From Flavobacterium araucananum (GTDB lineage Bacteria > Bacteroidota > Bacteroidia > Flavobacteriales > Flavobacteriaceae), in contig NZ_MUGS01000014.1 in NCBI RefSeq assembly GCF_002222055.1, positions 118,042 to 182,041 on the forward strand: DNA of 64,000 nucleotides, written 5' to 3'. The notes below the pieces were generated by a model. The model saw only the letters and a program-made list of their open reading frames with translations, ran no database searches and was not told where the DNA came from. Positions 7,534 to 16,556 of this stretch are shown piece after piece. Each line of letters starts with the position of its first letter. The stretch's first letter is position 1. The translations under genes were made by a program, and so were the position numbers.

Positions 7534-9231
7534 TTACTTCATTTTATAAATGGATTTTCCTTCTTTGATGGTTTCCAGTACTTTGATATCCTTTATTTTC
7601 ATAACATCAACTTTGGTTGGGTTGTCATCTAAGATAACCAGATCTGCCAGCATACCTTTTTTGAGCTGTCCTTTACTTTTCTCCTCGAAATATTGGTAAG
7701 CCGCATTAGTTGTAATGGCCTGCAAAGCCTGATACGGGGTAACTCTTTCGCCTGCCCCCACTACAACACCGTTTCTGGAAATACGGTTGACCGCAGACCA
7801 TATCACAAACATCTGATCAATTGGCACTACATTGAAATCTGTATGATTGGTTGGGCGCAGGCCTAATGCTATAGCAGATTTCATGGGACTTATAGCTGAT
7901 GCCTGTTTCATCCCGCGCAGCTTGATATGTGTATCTGCAAAGAAATAAGTATGCTCTGTATAAAATGAGGGAATTAGTTTCTCATACAAGAATTTTTTTA
8001 ATTGGTCTTTTCTTGCAAATTGGGCATGGATAACAGTGGTTCTTCTATCTTTACTAAAGTCACCTCCCGAAGCATACTCATGTGCTTTTATACACATATC
8101 AATTGCGGCATCCCCATTGGCATGAAACATCGACTGCAGGCCGGCATCGTAGATACGCTTAAGCAATTTATTAGCAGTTTGCTGATTAAATGAAGGTTCT
8201 CCTTTCCAGTTTTTCTGGCCGCTTGGTCCATCAGCCAGATAAGGTGTGGTAAAAAAAGCAGTTCTTCCCTGCGGTGATCCGTCAACAGTGATTTTTATGC
8301 CGCCTAATTTTAAATGATTTTTATATCTGCCAAATTCATCGGGCTTATAGACTTTAAATAAAGTATCCATTTCTGTAAATAAAGGATAAGATACCACATC
8401 TATGAAAAGTTTATTTTCTTGTGCACCACGTTTAAGCAAGATGACTTCGGGCATGTGGGTTGCGCCTTCCTGTGCTGTGGTAACACCTGCAGCGGCATAA
8501 AACAGCTGCCCTTCTTTGAGCTGTGCCAGCTGCTGCTCAACTGAAGGCTTGGGCATAGCGGCAAAAATGGGCAGATAACTCATTTCCATTATCAGGCCGT
8601 AGGGTTCATTGGTGCCGGGTTTCCTTACAATTACACCGCCTTCAACAGTTTTAGTATCCGAGCTGATATTAAATTTTTCCATTGCTTTGGAATTCAGCAC
8701 CACACCGTGCATGGAGACATGGATTACTATAACAGGATTATCCGGCAGGGCTTTATCCAGATCGTCACGATTTAAAAGTACACCGTCAGGCATCGCATTG
8801 TCATCATATCCATAGCCGATAATTATTTCTCCATCAGGTATTTTTTTATCTGATTTTAACCTTACCAAAGCATCTGTAATCCCTTTGATACTATTGCCAT
8901 TACCGGCAGGTGATGGCTGGCAGTTGGCCTGAGAGTTCATAGCCAGAGAACTCATAAAATGGCTGTGCGGGTCTATAAATCCCGGCAGCATTGTTTTGCC
9001 TTTCAGATCACTCATAACTGTTTTGTCTCCGTGGAATTTTTCAGCTTCTGATTTAGGTCCAACAAATAAGATCTTTCCATCTTTGAGAGCCAGAGCTTCT
9101 GCATACTGCGGGGAATCCCCTTCCATTGTTAAAATTTCTCCGCCATAATAGATGGCATCAGCGGGATTTGTCACATCCTTTTTACAACTAAAGATGGAAA
9201 ACAACAAAACTGTAAATAATAGTTTTCTCAT
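7534..9231 (-). CDS. Exported amidohydrolase (amidohydrolase_3, YtcJ-like lipoprotein)
   Basis: This 565-residue protein starts with a lipoprotein signal (lipobox FSIFSC, Cys16). It continues into the composite beta-sandwich/TIM-barrel of the amidohydrolase_3 family. The metal-binding DPHSH motif (His89, His91) follows LPGFI, and there is an HANGDAAIDM segment and a late TDFNVVPID. Relatives hydrolyse amides or formamides in a metal-dependent way. The lipobox places it in the periplasm or at the outer membrane. A second exported amidohydrolase follows upstream with the same orientation, which suggests related scavenging roles, but their promoters appear separate. The substrate is unknown. Confidence 0.88.
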   Translation of the reverse strand: MRKLLFTVLLFSIFSCKKDVTNPADAIYYGGEILTMEGDSPQYAEALALKDGKILFVGPKSEAEKFHGDKTVMSDLKGKTMLPGFIDPHSHFMSSLAMNSQANCQPSPAGNGNSIKGITDALVRLKSDKKIPDGEIIIGYGYDDNAMPDGVLLNRDDLDKALPDNPVIVIHVSMHGVVLNSKAMEKFNISSDTKTVEGGVIVRKPGTNEPYGLIMEMSYLPIFAAMPKPSVEQQLAQLKEGQLFYAAAGVTTAQEGATHMPEVILLKRGAQENKLFIDVVSYPLFTEMDTLFKVYKPDEFGRYKNHLKLGGIKITVDGSPQGRTAFFTTPYLADGPSGQKNWKGEPSFNQQTANKLLKRIYDAGLQSMFHANGDAAIDMCIKAHEYASGGDFSKDRRTTVIHAQFARKDQLKKFLYEKLIPSFYTEHTYFFADTHIKLRGMKQASAISPMKSAIALGLRPTNHTDFNVVPIDQMFVIWSAVNRISRNGVVVGAGERVTPYQALQAITTNAAYQYFEEKSKGQLKKGMLADLVILDDNPTKVDVMKIKDIKVLETIKEGKSIYKMK

Positions 9232-9406
9232 AGTTTGATTTTATTTATTATAAATGATTATTTTAGAAATCTTATTCAAATCATGTAAAAAATACTTTTC
9301 AAGGACCCCGGCTTCTGAGCAAACCACCAAAGTCATTGATTGTGGAGATTTGTCTGGCTCTAACTTTAGATTCTAATTTTGATACTATTTGAGCAAAGCT
9401 TCCAAA

Positions 9407-10741
9407 CTATTTGTTAAGTGAATTTTTATAAATAACTCCGTCTTTTATAATCAACAGCAATGTTTTTTCATAGTCTTCCAATATACTCAAATTGGTAAGA
9501 GGATTCCCGTCTACCAGTAAAATATCGGCATAAGCACCCTCTTCTATAACACCCAATTTGTTTGGATAGGGATTACGCGGACCGCTCAGAGTAAGTAATT
9601 CTGCATTTGCAGCAGTAGCCATTTTTAATATTTCATAAGGCTTATACCAGCGTAATAACTTTACAAGATCACCTGCCCTCTTAGCCGAATGCTCAGGCTC
9701 AAAAAGACAATCTGTACCAAATGCTGTTTTAATATTGTATTTTTTTGCAAAATTATAGGCCTTATCAGTACCGCTCATCATCGTTTGTTGTTTTATGCGG
9801 TTTGGCGAGCCTTCAGCATACAAACTTTTGCCGTCATCTATAAAAGGCTGCAGGCTTAACCAAGCCTTTTTATCTGCTGCCATTTTTGCTGTTTGGTCAT
9901 CAATAAGCTGGGCATGATCGATACAAAGTACTCCAGCCCGCAATGCTGTTTGTATGGCTCTTGGTGTATAAGCGTGAACAGTAACATAAGTACCCCAGTT
10001 TTGTGCTGCATCAACAGCGGCTTTCATTTCGGCTTCCGTAAATTGAGATACATCTAAAGGGTCATAAGTGGAAGAAACACCTCCGCCGGCAGCAAGTTTT
10101 ATTTGCACAGCACCAAGGCGAAGCTGCTCCCGCACACGTTTCAATACCTGATCCGGACCATCGGCTATTACACCAAAATTATTGCGTTCGGTAAAATCAA
10201 GGCTTGCTGTAATGTCTCTTGGAACTGCATTTGGACTAAGAAAATCACCATGACCGCCGGTTTGGGAAATCATCGCGCCTGAAGGATAAATACGCGGACC
10301 AATAATTAAACCTCTGTCTATCGCCTTTTGCAAACCGCCTGCCGGACCAGCAAGGTCTCTGAAAGTTGTAAAACCCTGCATAAGGTCTTTCTCTGCAGAT
10401 TTTATAGCATTTGCAGTGATGTATTGTATATCGCTGTTCATCAGTTCTGTAATGTTCATCGATTCCATCATGATATGGGTGTGCGCATCAATAAGACCCG
10501 GCATCAAAAATTTTCCTTTGCCATCAATAATGGTCACATTTTGGCTTTTATCTATAGGGATTGCTGCTGTAGAAATTTTACTGATCAGGTTATCGACAAT
10601 CAAAAGATTTCCGGTAATCGTTTTTTCGTCTTTGCCATTAAAAATCTGAACGTTATTGATGAGGATTGTTTTTTGAGCCATTGCATAAAATGAACTCATT
10701 AAAATTGCAATTATTAATAATTTTCCTTTTATAGTTTTCAT
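9407..10741 (-). CDS. Secreted amidohydrolase family protein
   Basis: This 444-residue protein has a signal peptide (residues 1-22, ending MAQ) and the amidohydrolase_1 fold. Features are MPGLIDAHTHI with metal ligands His87/His89, TTFRDLAGPAGG, a KLAAGGGVSS segment at the carbamylated-Lys position, VHAYTPRAI, and FGTDCLFE with the catalytic Asp. The layout matches the imidazolonepropionase-like/Xaa-Pro dipeptidase branch common in Bacteroidota, which acts on peptides or cyclic amides in the periplasm. It is separated from the downstream amidohydrolase by 175 bp. Substrate assignment is not possible from sequence. Confidence 0.87.
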   Translation of the reverse strand: MKTIKGKLLIIAILMSSFYAMAQKTILINNVQIFNGKDEKTITGNLLIVDNLISKISTAAIPIDKSQNVTIIDGKGKFLMPGLIDAHTHIMMESMNITELMNSDIQYITANAIKSAEKDLMQGFTTFRDLAGPAGGLQKAIDRGLIIGPRIYPSGAMISQTGGHGDFLSPNAVPRDITASLDFTERNNFGVIADGPDQVLKRVREQLRLGAVQIKLAAGGGVSSTYDPLDVSQFTEAEMKAAVDAAQNWGTYVTVHAYTPRAIQTALRAGVLCIDHAQLIDDQTAKMAADKKAWLSLQPFIDDGKSLYAEGSPNRIKQQTMMSGTDKAYNFAKKYNIKTAFGTDCLFEPEHSAKRAGDLVKLLRWYKPYEILKMATAANAELLTLSGPRNPYPNKLGVIEEGAYADILLVDGNPLTNLSILEDYEKTLLLIIKDGVIYKNSLNK

Positions 10742-10857
10742 ATTTACACAAGTTGTTAAAAATTATAAAGTACTAATATAGTATATTTTACATTAAATAT
10801 TTAATGATCCTGAAGGTTTTGGCATATAGAACTAGAAAATAGAATATAAAAACATGT

Positions 10858-11197
10858 GTACTGCCCACCGAAATGGCAATTCATATCGGACATGAAAAAG
10901 CAGGATGGAAAGACCTGATTACTGCGGGAATCTGCTTTATTTTTCCTACGATAATCAGGATTTTTCGCCTGGCTGTATAAAGAATACGGTCAGATTCCAG
11001 AAGTTAAACCTTCTATATACGGCATAAAACCCGCTATTATTGCCAGTATATTGTCTGTAATTTTTCCACTGGCAAAAAAATCCTTAAAAGCAATCCAGCT
11101 TGGATAAGTATTATTGTAGTATATATTACAAGAAAATCAACAGCGCTTTTATAGTTTTAGGAGGTTCCTTAATAGGGTATCTGTTAACTTTTCTCTA
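10858..11197 (+). pseudogene. chrA: Degraded chromate transporter (ChrA) fragment
   Basis: Three frames together read like the C-terminal half of one ChrA domain. First comes VLPTEMAIHIGHEKAGWKD then LITAGICFIFPTIIR, until a frame break near 10955. Then comes FFAWLYKEYGQIPEVKP, YGIKPAIIASIL and PLAKKSLKAIQLG, ending at TAA 11105. A third piece reads INSAFIVLGGSLIGYLL up to ~11197. AIHxGHxxAGW and YGIKPxII are ChrA landmarks. The start and most of the protein are missing, so it cannot be functional. The 674-bp gap after the amidohydrolase holds only this remnant and AT-rich DNA. Confidence 0.65.
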
Positions 11198-11415
11198 AAT
11201 TCAAATAAAAAAAAGCATTCATAATCAATTATTTAAACCAAAAGACTATCTTAATCTTAACACTTTGTTCTTCATTAAAACTTTATCATCAGATTAAATC
11301 CACTTGTGTTTTTTATATACTAGATCAAAAGCAAGAATGCGTTTGAAAAATGCATAAATTTGTACATCTCAAATAATTTGTATAGCAGTTTACCGACTAT
11401 TATTAAATACAATCA

Positions 11416-11613
11416 ATGAATAAACCAGGATCAATAATCTCTGTAGAACCTTTACTTGATTACTTCCAAAAAAGAGGTTATATATTAAATGACCAGGAGA
11501 AATCTTTGGTACAAGAAAAGTTTCATTCCAGGCTTTACAGAAAAAGACAGTATGTTTTACAGGAAGGCGACATCTGCACGCAATTTAATTTTGTGGTGAG
11601 AGGCTCTGCCTGA
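11416..11613 (+). pseudogene. Truncated Crp/Fnr-family regulator (N-terminal fragment)
   Basis: The 65 residues match the start of a Crp/Fnr-type protein: an N-terminal helix, then the first strands of the cNMP-binding fold (RQYVLQEGDICTQFNFVVRG). The frame stops at VVRGSA, where intact relatives continue with about 130 more residues including the helix-turn-helix. The DNA that follows belongs to the R2 repeat. A TAAATTTG box at 11355-11362 resembles a normal -7 element, so it may still be transcribed. I interpret it as a gene cut off by a repeat-associated rearrangement. Confidence 0.7.
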
Positions 11614-11627
11614 GAACTTGGTGTGAA

Positions 11628-11800
11628 GACCTTTTTTGCTACAAAAAATTAAATCCCCCTTTTAGTTTGAATAAATAAATTATTACATTCTATGGCATAA
11701 TCAAATATAAAATTAAATACATTTTATATCAATTCACAACAGGACATCCAAACCAAAATCATGAAGTCATATAAATACAGCACCTGCTTGTACTCCGTAT
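11628..11800. repeat. Repeat family R2, copy a (partial)
   Basis: This copy shares with 55848-56127 the CTTTTTTGCtACAAAAA opening, the ATATAAAAnnAAATACATTT block, and CAACAGgACATCcAAACCAAA followed by ACAGCACCTGCTTgTA. It lies directly after the truncated Crp gene and directly before R1 copy B. I see no gene in 11614-12074 apart from these repeats. Confidence 0.55.
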
Positions 11801-11836
11801 GCTATGTTTTACTGCATCAGTATAAAAGGTGAAGTA

Positions 11837-11990
11837 AGTACAACAACTGGGTTTGAATGTGCAGTTCTCCAAGACAAAAAAGGGCTCCTGAGCAGCCCTA
11901 GCCCCGATAGCAGTGAAAATCCTTTTGTGCCGGTGTTCGGCACAAAAGATTGGAACGTATAGCGGGAAGAGCTCCTAAAAAATAAATACT
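11837..11990. repeat. Structured hairpin repeat, family R1, copy B
   Basis: This copy is longer than copy A. It includes an upstream block, AGTACAACAACTGGGTTTGA, and a small hairpin (AGGGCT/AGCCCT). It then has the core from AGCCCCGATAG to ATAGCGGGAAGAGCTCC with stem CTTTTGTGCCG/CGGCACAAAAG, and an AT-rich tail TAAAAAATAAATACT. The copy at 48176 shares this whole length. Confidence 0.75.
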
Positions 11991-12074
11991 ATACTATTCA
12001 TAAAAAACAATTTTACCCCTTAAACATTCAGCTAAAACCTTATGCTGTACTACATTTTCTGCCGTATTTAAAAC

Positions 12075-12461
12075 CTATTTATTCCCGCTGCCCACATAAT
12101 GAATGGTAAAATGAAGCAGAAGCGCCCTGGAAATTCGCATTATGGGAATCTGCAGCGCAAAACAGATAATAATAAAAAATCCCAGCATCATTTCCAAAGG
12201 AAGGCAGTATGCCTCTTTCAAAAGAAACCCAAAAAAAATCATGGGCACAAAAAGGATTAAAACTATCGGATAACTAATCCATAGCGAAGCCGAATAAAAT
12301 CCAGGTTCAATCCGGAAATCCTGATTGCAGTGCTCACATCTCTCGGGCATTTTTAAAATAGATTTAAAAACAAAAAGCCCCGGGTTTATAAATAAATTCC
12401 CCTTATAGCACCGAGGACATTTTAAGGCAAAAATGTTGTATAATTTTGTTGTTTCTCTCAT
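12075..12461 (-). CDS. DUF983 family membrane protein
   Basis: This 128-residue protein has two CxxC pairs (Cys15/18 and Cys42/45) that frame an N-terminal zinc-ribbon-like segment. Two membrane helices follow (about 60-80 and 88-110). This is the DUF983 architecture, a family of unknown function that is widespread in Bacteroidota and alphaproteobacteria. It lies just downstream of icd on the same strand with a gap of about 80 bp, so co-transcription is possible. The length is normal for the family. Confidence 0.82.
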   Translation of the reverse strand: MRETTKLYNIFALKCPRCYKGNLFINPGLFVFKSILKMPERCEHCNQDFRIEPGFYSASLWISYPIVLILFVPMIFFGFLLKEAYCLPLEMMLGFFIIICFALQIPIMRISRALLLHFTIHYVGSGNK

Positions 12462-12539
12462 GGTACATGTAAATTATAATAATATAATCAAGAGAGCCCA
12501 ATTAAGAACTCTCCGGATTAAGCAGCTAATGAAACATAC

Positions 12540-13763
12540 TTACATATTATCGACAACTGCCTGGCCGAATTCAGAACATTTGACCAGGGTTGCCCCTTGC
12601 ATCAAACGCTCAAAATCATACGTAACGATTTTATTCCCGATTGCGCCTTTTAGCCCCTTTACGATAAGATCGGCCGCATCCTGCCAGCCCATATATTCAA
12701 GCATCATGACCCCTGAAAGGATTTCAGAAGAAGGATTTACCTTATCGAGATCCTTATACTTAGGGGCAGTACCGTGCGTGGCTTCAAAAATAGAAACCCC
12801 TGTGGCGTAATTAATATTGGCTCCGGGTGCTATTCCTATTCCTCCCACGATAGCGGCCAGGGCATCTGAAATGTAATCCCCGTTAAGATTTAGCGTAGCA
12901 ATGACATCATACTGCTCGGGCCTTAGGATAATCTGCTGCAAAAACGCATCGGCTATTACATCTTTTATAATCACCTTATGTCCATATTTTTCCATTACCA
13001 GCCAGGGGCCACCCTCATACTCTTTGGCCCCAAACTCCTCTTTGGCCAGCTGATAACCCCACTGCTTAAACTGCCCCTCGGTAAATTTCATGATATTTCC
13101 CTTGTGCACAATAGTTACGGAATCCTTCCTGAAATCAATGGCATGCTTGAAAGCCGCTCGTATCAGACGCTCACTTCCTTCTTTGGAAACCGGTTTAATA
13201 CCAATGGATACCGTATTGGGAAACCTAATGTTCTTTACACCCATCTCATCAATTAGAAAGTTCTTCACCTTTTTGAGTTCCGGCGTTCCTGCCATCCATT
13301 CGATACCGGCGTAAATATCTTCGGTATTTTCCCTGAAAATAATCATATCTACTTTCTCAGGCGCTTTTACCGGAGAGGGAACCCCTTTAAACCACTTTAC
13401 CGGTCTTACGCAGGCATATAAATCCAGTTTTTGTCTCAGGGCAACATTCAGCGATCGCATCCCGCCGCCAACCGGGGTAGTCAAAGGCCCTTTAATGGCA
13501 ACCAGAAATTCCTCAATATCTTTAATAGTCTGGTCCGGAAGCCAGTTTCCTGTCTTTTCAAAAGCCTTCTCACCGGCATATATTTCCTTCCACTGGATCT
13601 TTCTGCTTGTGCCGTATGCCTTTTTAACCGCAGCATCAAACACCAGTCTTGAAGCTTTCCAAATATCCGCCCCTATGCCGTCTCCTTCTATAAAAGGGAT
13701 TATAGGATGGGAAGGCACAACGAGCCTCCCGTTTTGAATACTTATTTTATTTTCGTTCATCAT
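12540..13763 (-). CDS. icd: NADP-dependent isocitrate dehydrogenase
   Basis: This is a dimeric bacterial-type isocitrate dehydrogenase that makes 2-oxoglutarate, CO2 and NADPH in the TCA cycle. Visible signatures are [28 protein letters not shown] (substrate loop with the regulatory Ser), [28 protein letters not shown], and the [13 protein letters not shown] metal-binding segment. I chose the ATG at 13763 ([12 protein letters not shown]), which gives ~407 residues close to the E. coli length. The frame is open to 13811, but those 16 residues are atypical. The gene is divergent from a crp-family gene across an operator-like palindrome. Confidence 0.92.
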   Translation of the reverse strand: MMNENKISIQNGRLVVPSHPIIPFIEGDGIGADIWKASRLVFDAAVKKAYGTSRKIQWKEIYAGEKAFEKTGNWLPDQTIKDIEEFLVAIKGPLTTPVGGGMRSLNVALRQKLDLYACVRPVKWFKGVPSPVKAPEKVDMIIFRENTEDIYAGIEWMAGTPELKKVKNFLIDEMGVKNIRFPNTVSIGIKPVSKEGSERLIRAAFKHAIDFRKDSVTIVHKGNIMKFTEGQFKQWGYQLAKEEFGAKEYEGGPWLVMEKYGHKVIIKDVIADAFLQQIILRPEQYDVIATLNLNGDYISDALAAIVGGIGIAPGANINYATGVSIFEATHGTAPKYKDLDKVNPSSEILSGVMMLEYMGWQDAADLIVKGLKGAIGNKIVTYDFERLMQGATLVKCSEFGQAVVDNM

Positions 13764-13882
13764 TTTGTAAATTTTTGAAAAAAAGTTCCACGCAGACTTT
13801 CCTTGATTCAACTTTATTTTCGTTATTTAACCTTTACTATCCGGTTCAGTTTTCTATAGAAACAGAACTGATATAGTTTTGT

Positions 13883-13930
13883 AAATATATAACATTTGTT
13901 ATGTGTTAAATTAATAAATGTTATATATTT
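13883..13930. promoter_or_regulatory. Long perfect palindromic operator between icd and crp-like gene
   Basis: AAATATATAACATTT (13883-13897) and AAATGTTATATATTT (13916-13930) are exact 15-nt inverted repeats with an 18-nt spacer. Nested inside is a second dyad, ATAACA-TT-TGTTAT (13889-13902). The right arm overlaps a TATATTTG -7 box (13924-13931) that lies 4 bp before the ATG of the regulator gene. The nested dyad is centred about 36 bp from the end of that box, a class II activator position. Confidence 0.7.
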
Positions 13931-13935
13931 GACAT

Positions 13936-14631
13936 ATGAAAGATTTCTTTGCCCAATTCGATTTCCAGAGTAACCTCCTTTTTGAAAACCTGAGCGAGCC
14001 CGAGAATCAGGCCGTTGAAAATGTAATGGAGTCCCTTGTGATAAAAAAAGGCAGTATGCTTTTCTTTGAGGGCGGTATCCCTACTGGTATCTATCAAATT
14101 AAAAAGGGCAAAGCCAAAAAATTCAAACGCGGTTTTACCGGTGAGGAGCAAATATTTTATATTTATACAACCGATGACGTACTGGGATACCATGCCCTTT
14201 TGGGACAGGAAAGATATCAGGACTCCTGTGAGGCCCTGGAAGATTTAACAGTACATTTCATTGCCCGGGAGGATTTTCTCAGACTGCTGAGCGAAATCCC
14301 TGCCTTGCAACAAACCCTTATTAAAAATATCGGTCACGAATTTGGTGTCCTGGCCAACATCATTGCAGTACTGGCACAAAAGAACCAAAATGCACGCCTG
14401 GCACTGTTTTTACTGCTGTTAGAAAACAAATTCAATCGCAATTCCACAACCCTAAAAGGCATCGACCTCACGCGTGATGACCTGGCAAATCTTATCGGGA
14501 CCTCACAGGAAAGCCTGGGCAGAAGCCTTAAGCAATTTAAGGAACAGGGCTGTATTGAAACGGACAAAAGAAATATTTATATAAAAGACAAAAAACAATT
14601 AGAGCAGTTACTGCAGGTCAAAACGGACTGA
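13936..14631 (+). CDS. Crp/Fnr family transcriptional regulator
   Basis: This 231-residue regulator has a cNMP-binding beta-roll (about 20-120, with GSMLFFEGGIPTGIYQIKKGKAK), a dimer helix, and a C-terminal winged helix (about 165-215). In the latter, LTRDDLANLIGTSQESLGR is the recognition region. The Cys cluster of Fnr is absent, so it is not an iron-sulphur oxygen sensor of that type. The sequence between it and icd carries a perfect palindrome, so autoregulation and control of icd are plausible. The ATG sits 4 bp after a TAnnTTTG box, suggesting a leaderless or nearly leaderless transcript. Confidence 0.9.
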   Translation: MKDFFAQFDFQSNLLFENLSEPENQAVENVMESLVIKKGSMLFFEGGIPTGIYQIKKGKAKKFKRGFTGEEQIFYIYTTDDVLGYHALLGQERYQDSCEALEDLTVHFIAREDFLRLLSEIPALQQTLIKNIGHEFGVLANIIAVLAQKNQNARLALFLLLLENKFNRNSTTLKGIDLTRDDLANLIGTSQESLGRSLKQFKEQGCIETDKRNIYIKDKKQLEQLLQVKTD

Positions 14632-14672
14632 TTTTTATGGCCGTAAAAATAGACTGATTGCTTGTTTAAAAA

Positions 14673-14716
14673 AATGACCAACATCACCTGAGAAGGTAAT
14701 GCTGGTCATTTTTGCT
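14673..14716 (+). terminator. Rho-independent terminator after crp-like gene
   Basis: AATGACCAACATCACCT pairs with AGGTAATGCTGGTCATT (two mismatches) and is followed by a T run. It ends the regulator transcript about 40 bp after its stop codon. Confidence 0.8.
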
Positions 14717-14739
14717 TTTTGCACTTCCCCTTAACTTGC
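14684..14739 (+). promoter_or_regulatory. Weak candidate for the shared stress-island promoter
   Basis: TCACCT at 14684, GTCATT at 14705 and TTGC at 14736 keep the exact spacing of the other nine sites, but the -7 box is TAACTTGC and not CAnnTTTG. The first two blocks are also part of a terminator stem, so the match may be accidental. If real, it would drive the PIG-L/glycosyltransferase/glycosidase operon. Confidence 0.35.
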
Positions 14740-14763
14740 CCATAGATACCTAATACTCTAACT

Positions 14764-15405
14764 ATGGAGATGCAAGTAAAGAAAAAGAAAGTAGCCCTTA
14801 TCGTGGCACATCCAGACGATGAAACCCTATGGGCAGGCGGGATACTGCTCGACACCCCGCATTGGGATTGCTTTATTATATGCCTTTGCCGGCAAGATGA
14901 CCCAGATAGGGCTCCCCGGTTTTTTAAGGCTTTAAAGGCATTACGCTGCAGAGGTGTGATGGGAAATCTCGATGACGGACCAGAACAGACTCCTCAGGAT
15001 CCAATGGACATCAGCCGCCTTGTACTGCAGTTATTGCCCAAAGCAGAGTATGATCTGATCCTTTCCCACAATCCACAGGGAGAATATACCCGGCACCTTC
15101 GCCATGAGGAAATAGGCAGCTGCGTAATGGGGCTTTGGTGTGAAGGAAAAATTGCTTCAAAGAAGCTTATGGTCTTTGCCTATGAAGATCACAATAAACA
15201 ATATTATCCTAAAGCCATCCCCCAGGCAGACCTTCAAGTGGTACTGCCGGCTGCTATATGGCAGAAAAAATATGAAATTATAACCCAAATATATGGCTTT
15301 GCCCCTGATAGCTGGGAAGCAAAAACAACTCCGAAAACTGAAGCCTTCTTGAAATTTACCCACAAAAAAGACGCCCGTAACTGGCTTAAAGAAACAAAAA
15401 AATGA
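14764..15405 (+). CDS. PIG-L family (LmbE-like) deacetylase
   Basis: This 213-residue protein carries the zinc-binding AHPDDE motif (residues 15-20) and the HNPQGEYTRHLRHEEIG segment that supplies the later His ligand. These are diagnostic of PIG-L/LmbE N-acetylglucosamine deacetylases. Family members de-acetylate GlcNAc-linked lipids, mycothiol or bacillithiol precursors, and other amino-sugars. Its stop codon overlaps the start of a glycosyltransferase gene (ATGA), so the two are translationally coupled and probably act on the same glycoconjugate. The actual substrate is unknown. Confidence 0.88.
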   Translation: MEMQVKKKKVALIVAHPDDETLWAGGILLDTPHWDCFIICLCRQDDPDRAPRFFKALKALRCRGVMGNLDDGPEQTPQDPMDISRLVLQLLPKAEYDLILSHNPQGEYTRHLRHEEIGSCVMGLWCEGKIASKKLMVFAYEDHNKQYYPKAIPQADLQVVLPAAIWQKKYEIITQIYGFAPDSWEAKTTPKTEAFLKFTHKKDARNWLKETKK

Positions 15406-16544
15406 AAGTACTTGTATTATATGACTATCCGCCAACACCCGGAGGTCTGGCCACACAGGGAGATCTTCTCTATAAAGGGCTTTTGGCCAACGGTGTTGAA
15501 GCGCATGCAGTCCATCTTGAATCAGCACTGGAAAAACAGTGGTACTACAACTGGTTCAAACCTGATGTAGTGGTAGGCACCGGCTACTGGGGACATACCC
15601 CCCAGCTGGTGCTGCATCCTCAGAAATACGGCATTACCGCCGTACCCTGGCTGGTGGCCGACGGCTATATTGCCAATTACCAAAATGTACTCAACGGCTT
15701 ACCGCTGATACTGGTCACCTCGAACTGGGTAAAGGAAATGTATGTAAGGGATGGCATTAGCGGTGATAACATTGAGGTCCTTCCTGTTGGCTGTGATACC
15801 GATGCCTTTATGCCCTATCTTAAAAACGATTCCAAGGTACTTGCAGCCCGCAAAGCCCTTGCAATAGCACCCGATGAGCATCTCCTGCTAACCATTGGCG
15901 GGGACGCAGCCTCCAAAGGGGGCCGTGAGGTCATGGAAGCCCTGGCTATTGCGGGCAAAGAGCTGCCTCCCTGGAAATATGTCTGCAAGGTCTGGCCGCA
16001 GCCCAGAACTGCCCTTCAGAGCAACCTTGACCAAAAACTCGCCGAACAGCTCGGGATCAGCAATAACGTCATATTCCAGACCAGTATTATCTCGAGAAAT
16101 TTTATCCCCTATCTGTTAAATGCCTGCGATATCTATGCAGCCCCTTCAAGGCTCGAAGGATTTGGGATGCCTCAGGTGGAAGCAGGCGCCTGCGGTAAAC
16201 CCGTAATTGGAATCAAGGCAATGGGAATGCTTGATACCCTGATAGACAACAAGACTGCATGCCTGGCGGGTATCGGACAAAAAATAGTAGTCAATGAAGT
16301 AACCCTTGGATCTGAATCCGGATATGAGGAAAACAGGCGCATCGTATTTGATGAGCCCCGAACAGTGGATTACCGTGCCAATGTAACGGACATCAAAGAT
16401 GCCCTGATAAAATTAATGAATAATAAAGATCTTCGGGACCAAATGGGAACAGCCGGAAGGAAGCGCGCGGTTGAAAATTTCGACTACAGGATTGTGGCTG
16501 CGAAATTTATAAAAATCATCAATGAAAGACTTCAAATATATTAA
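15402..16544 (+). CDS. Family 1/GT4-type glycosyltransferase
   Basis: This 380-residue GT-B glycosyltransferase has a Gly-rich N-terminus (LYDYPPTPGGLATQGDLL), a central LLTIGGDAASKGG nucleotide-sugar region, and the C-terminal ExxxxxxxE motif in APSRLEGFGMPQVEAGACG. It is retaining and cytoplasmic by family. It overlaps the deacetylase gene by 4 bp and is followed after 12 bp by a glycosidase gene, so the three form one operon. A bacillithiol/mycothiol-like pair (GT plus PIG-L) is one reading. The added glycosidase suggests instead synthesis and turnover of a small glycoside. Confidence 0.88.
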   Translation: MKVLVLYDYPPTPGGLATQGDLLYKGLLANGVEAHAVHLESALEKQWYYNWFKPDVVVGTGYWGHTPQLVLHPQKYGITAVPWLVADGYIANYQNVLNGLPLILVTSNWVKEMYVRDGISGDNIEVLPVGCDTDAFMPYLKNDSKVLAARKALAIAPDEHLLLTIGGDAASKGGREVMEALAIAGKELPPWKYVCKVWPQPRTALQSNLDQKLAEQLGISNNVIFQTSIISRNFIPYLLNACDIYAAPSRLEGFGMPQVEAGACGKPVIGIKAMGMLDTLIDNKTACLAGIGQKIVVNEVTLGSESGYEENRRIVFDEPRTVDYRANVTDIKDALIKLMNNKDLRDQMGTAGRKRAVENFDYRIVAAKFIKIINERLQIY

Positions 16545-16556
16545 ATCCCTCAGCTC

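Noticed and set aside
12433..12810. 125-codon plus-strand frame antisense to icd
   Set aside because: It is a shadow of the well-supported isocitrate dehydrogenase gene and spans two genes' ends.
14684..14739. Tenth full member of the promoter regulon
   Set aside because: The spacing is right, but the -7 box deviates and two blocks are part of the crp terminator stem. It is kept only as a weak candidate and not counted in the nine.
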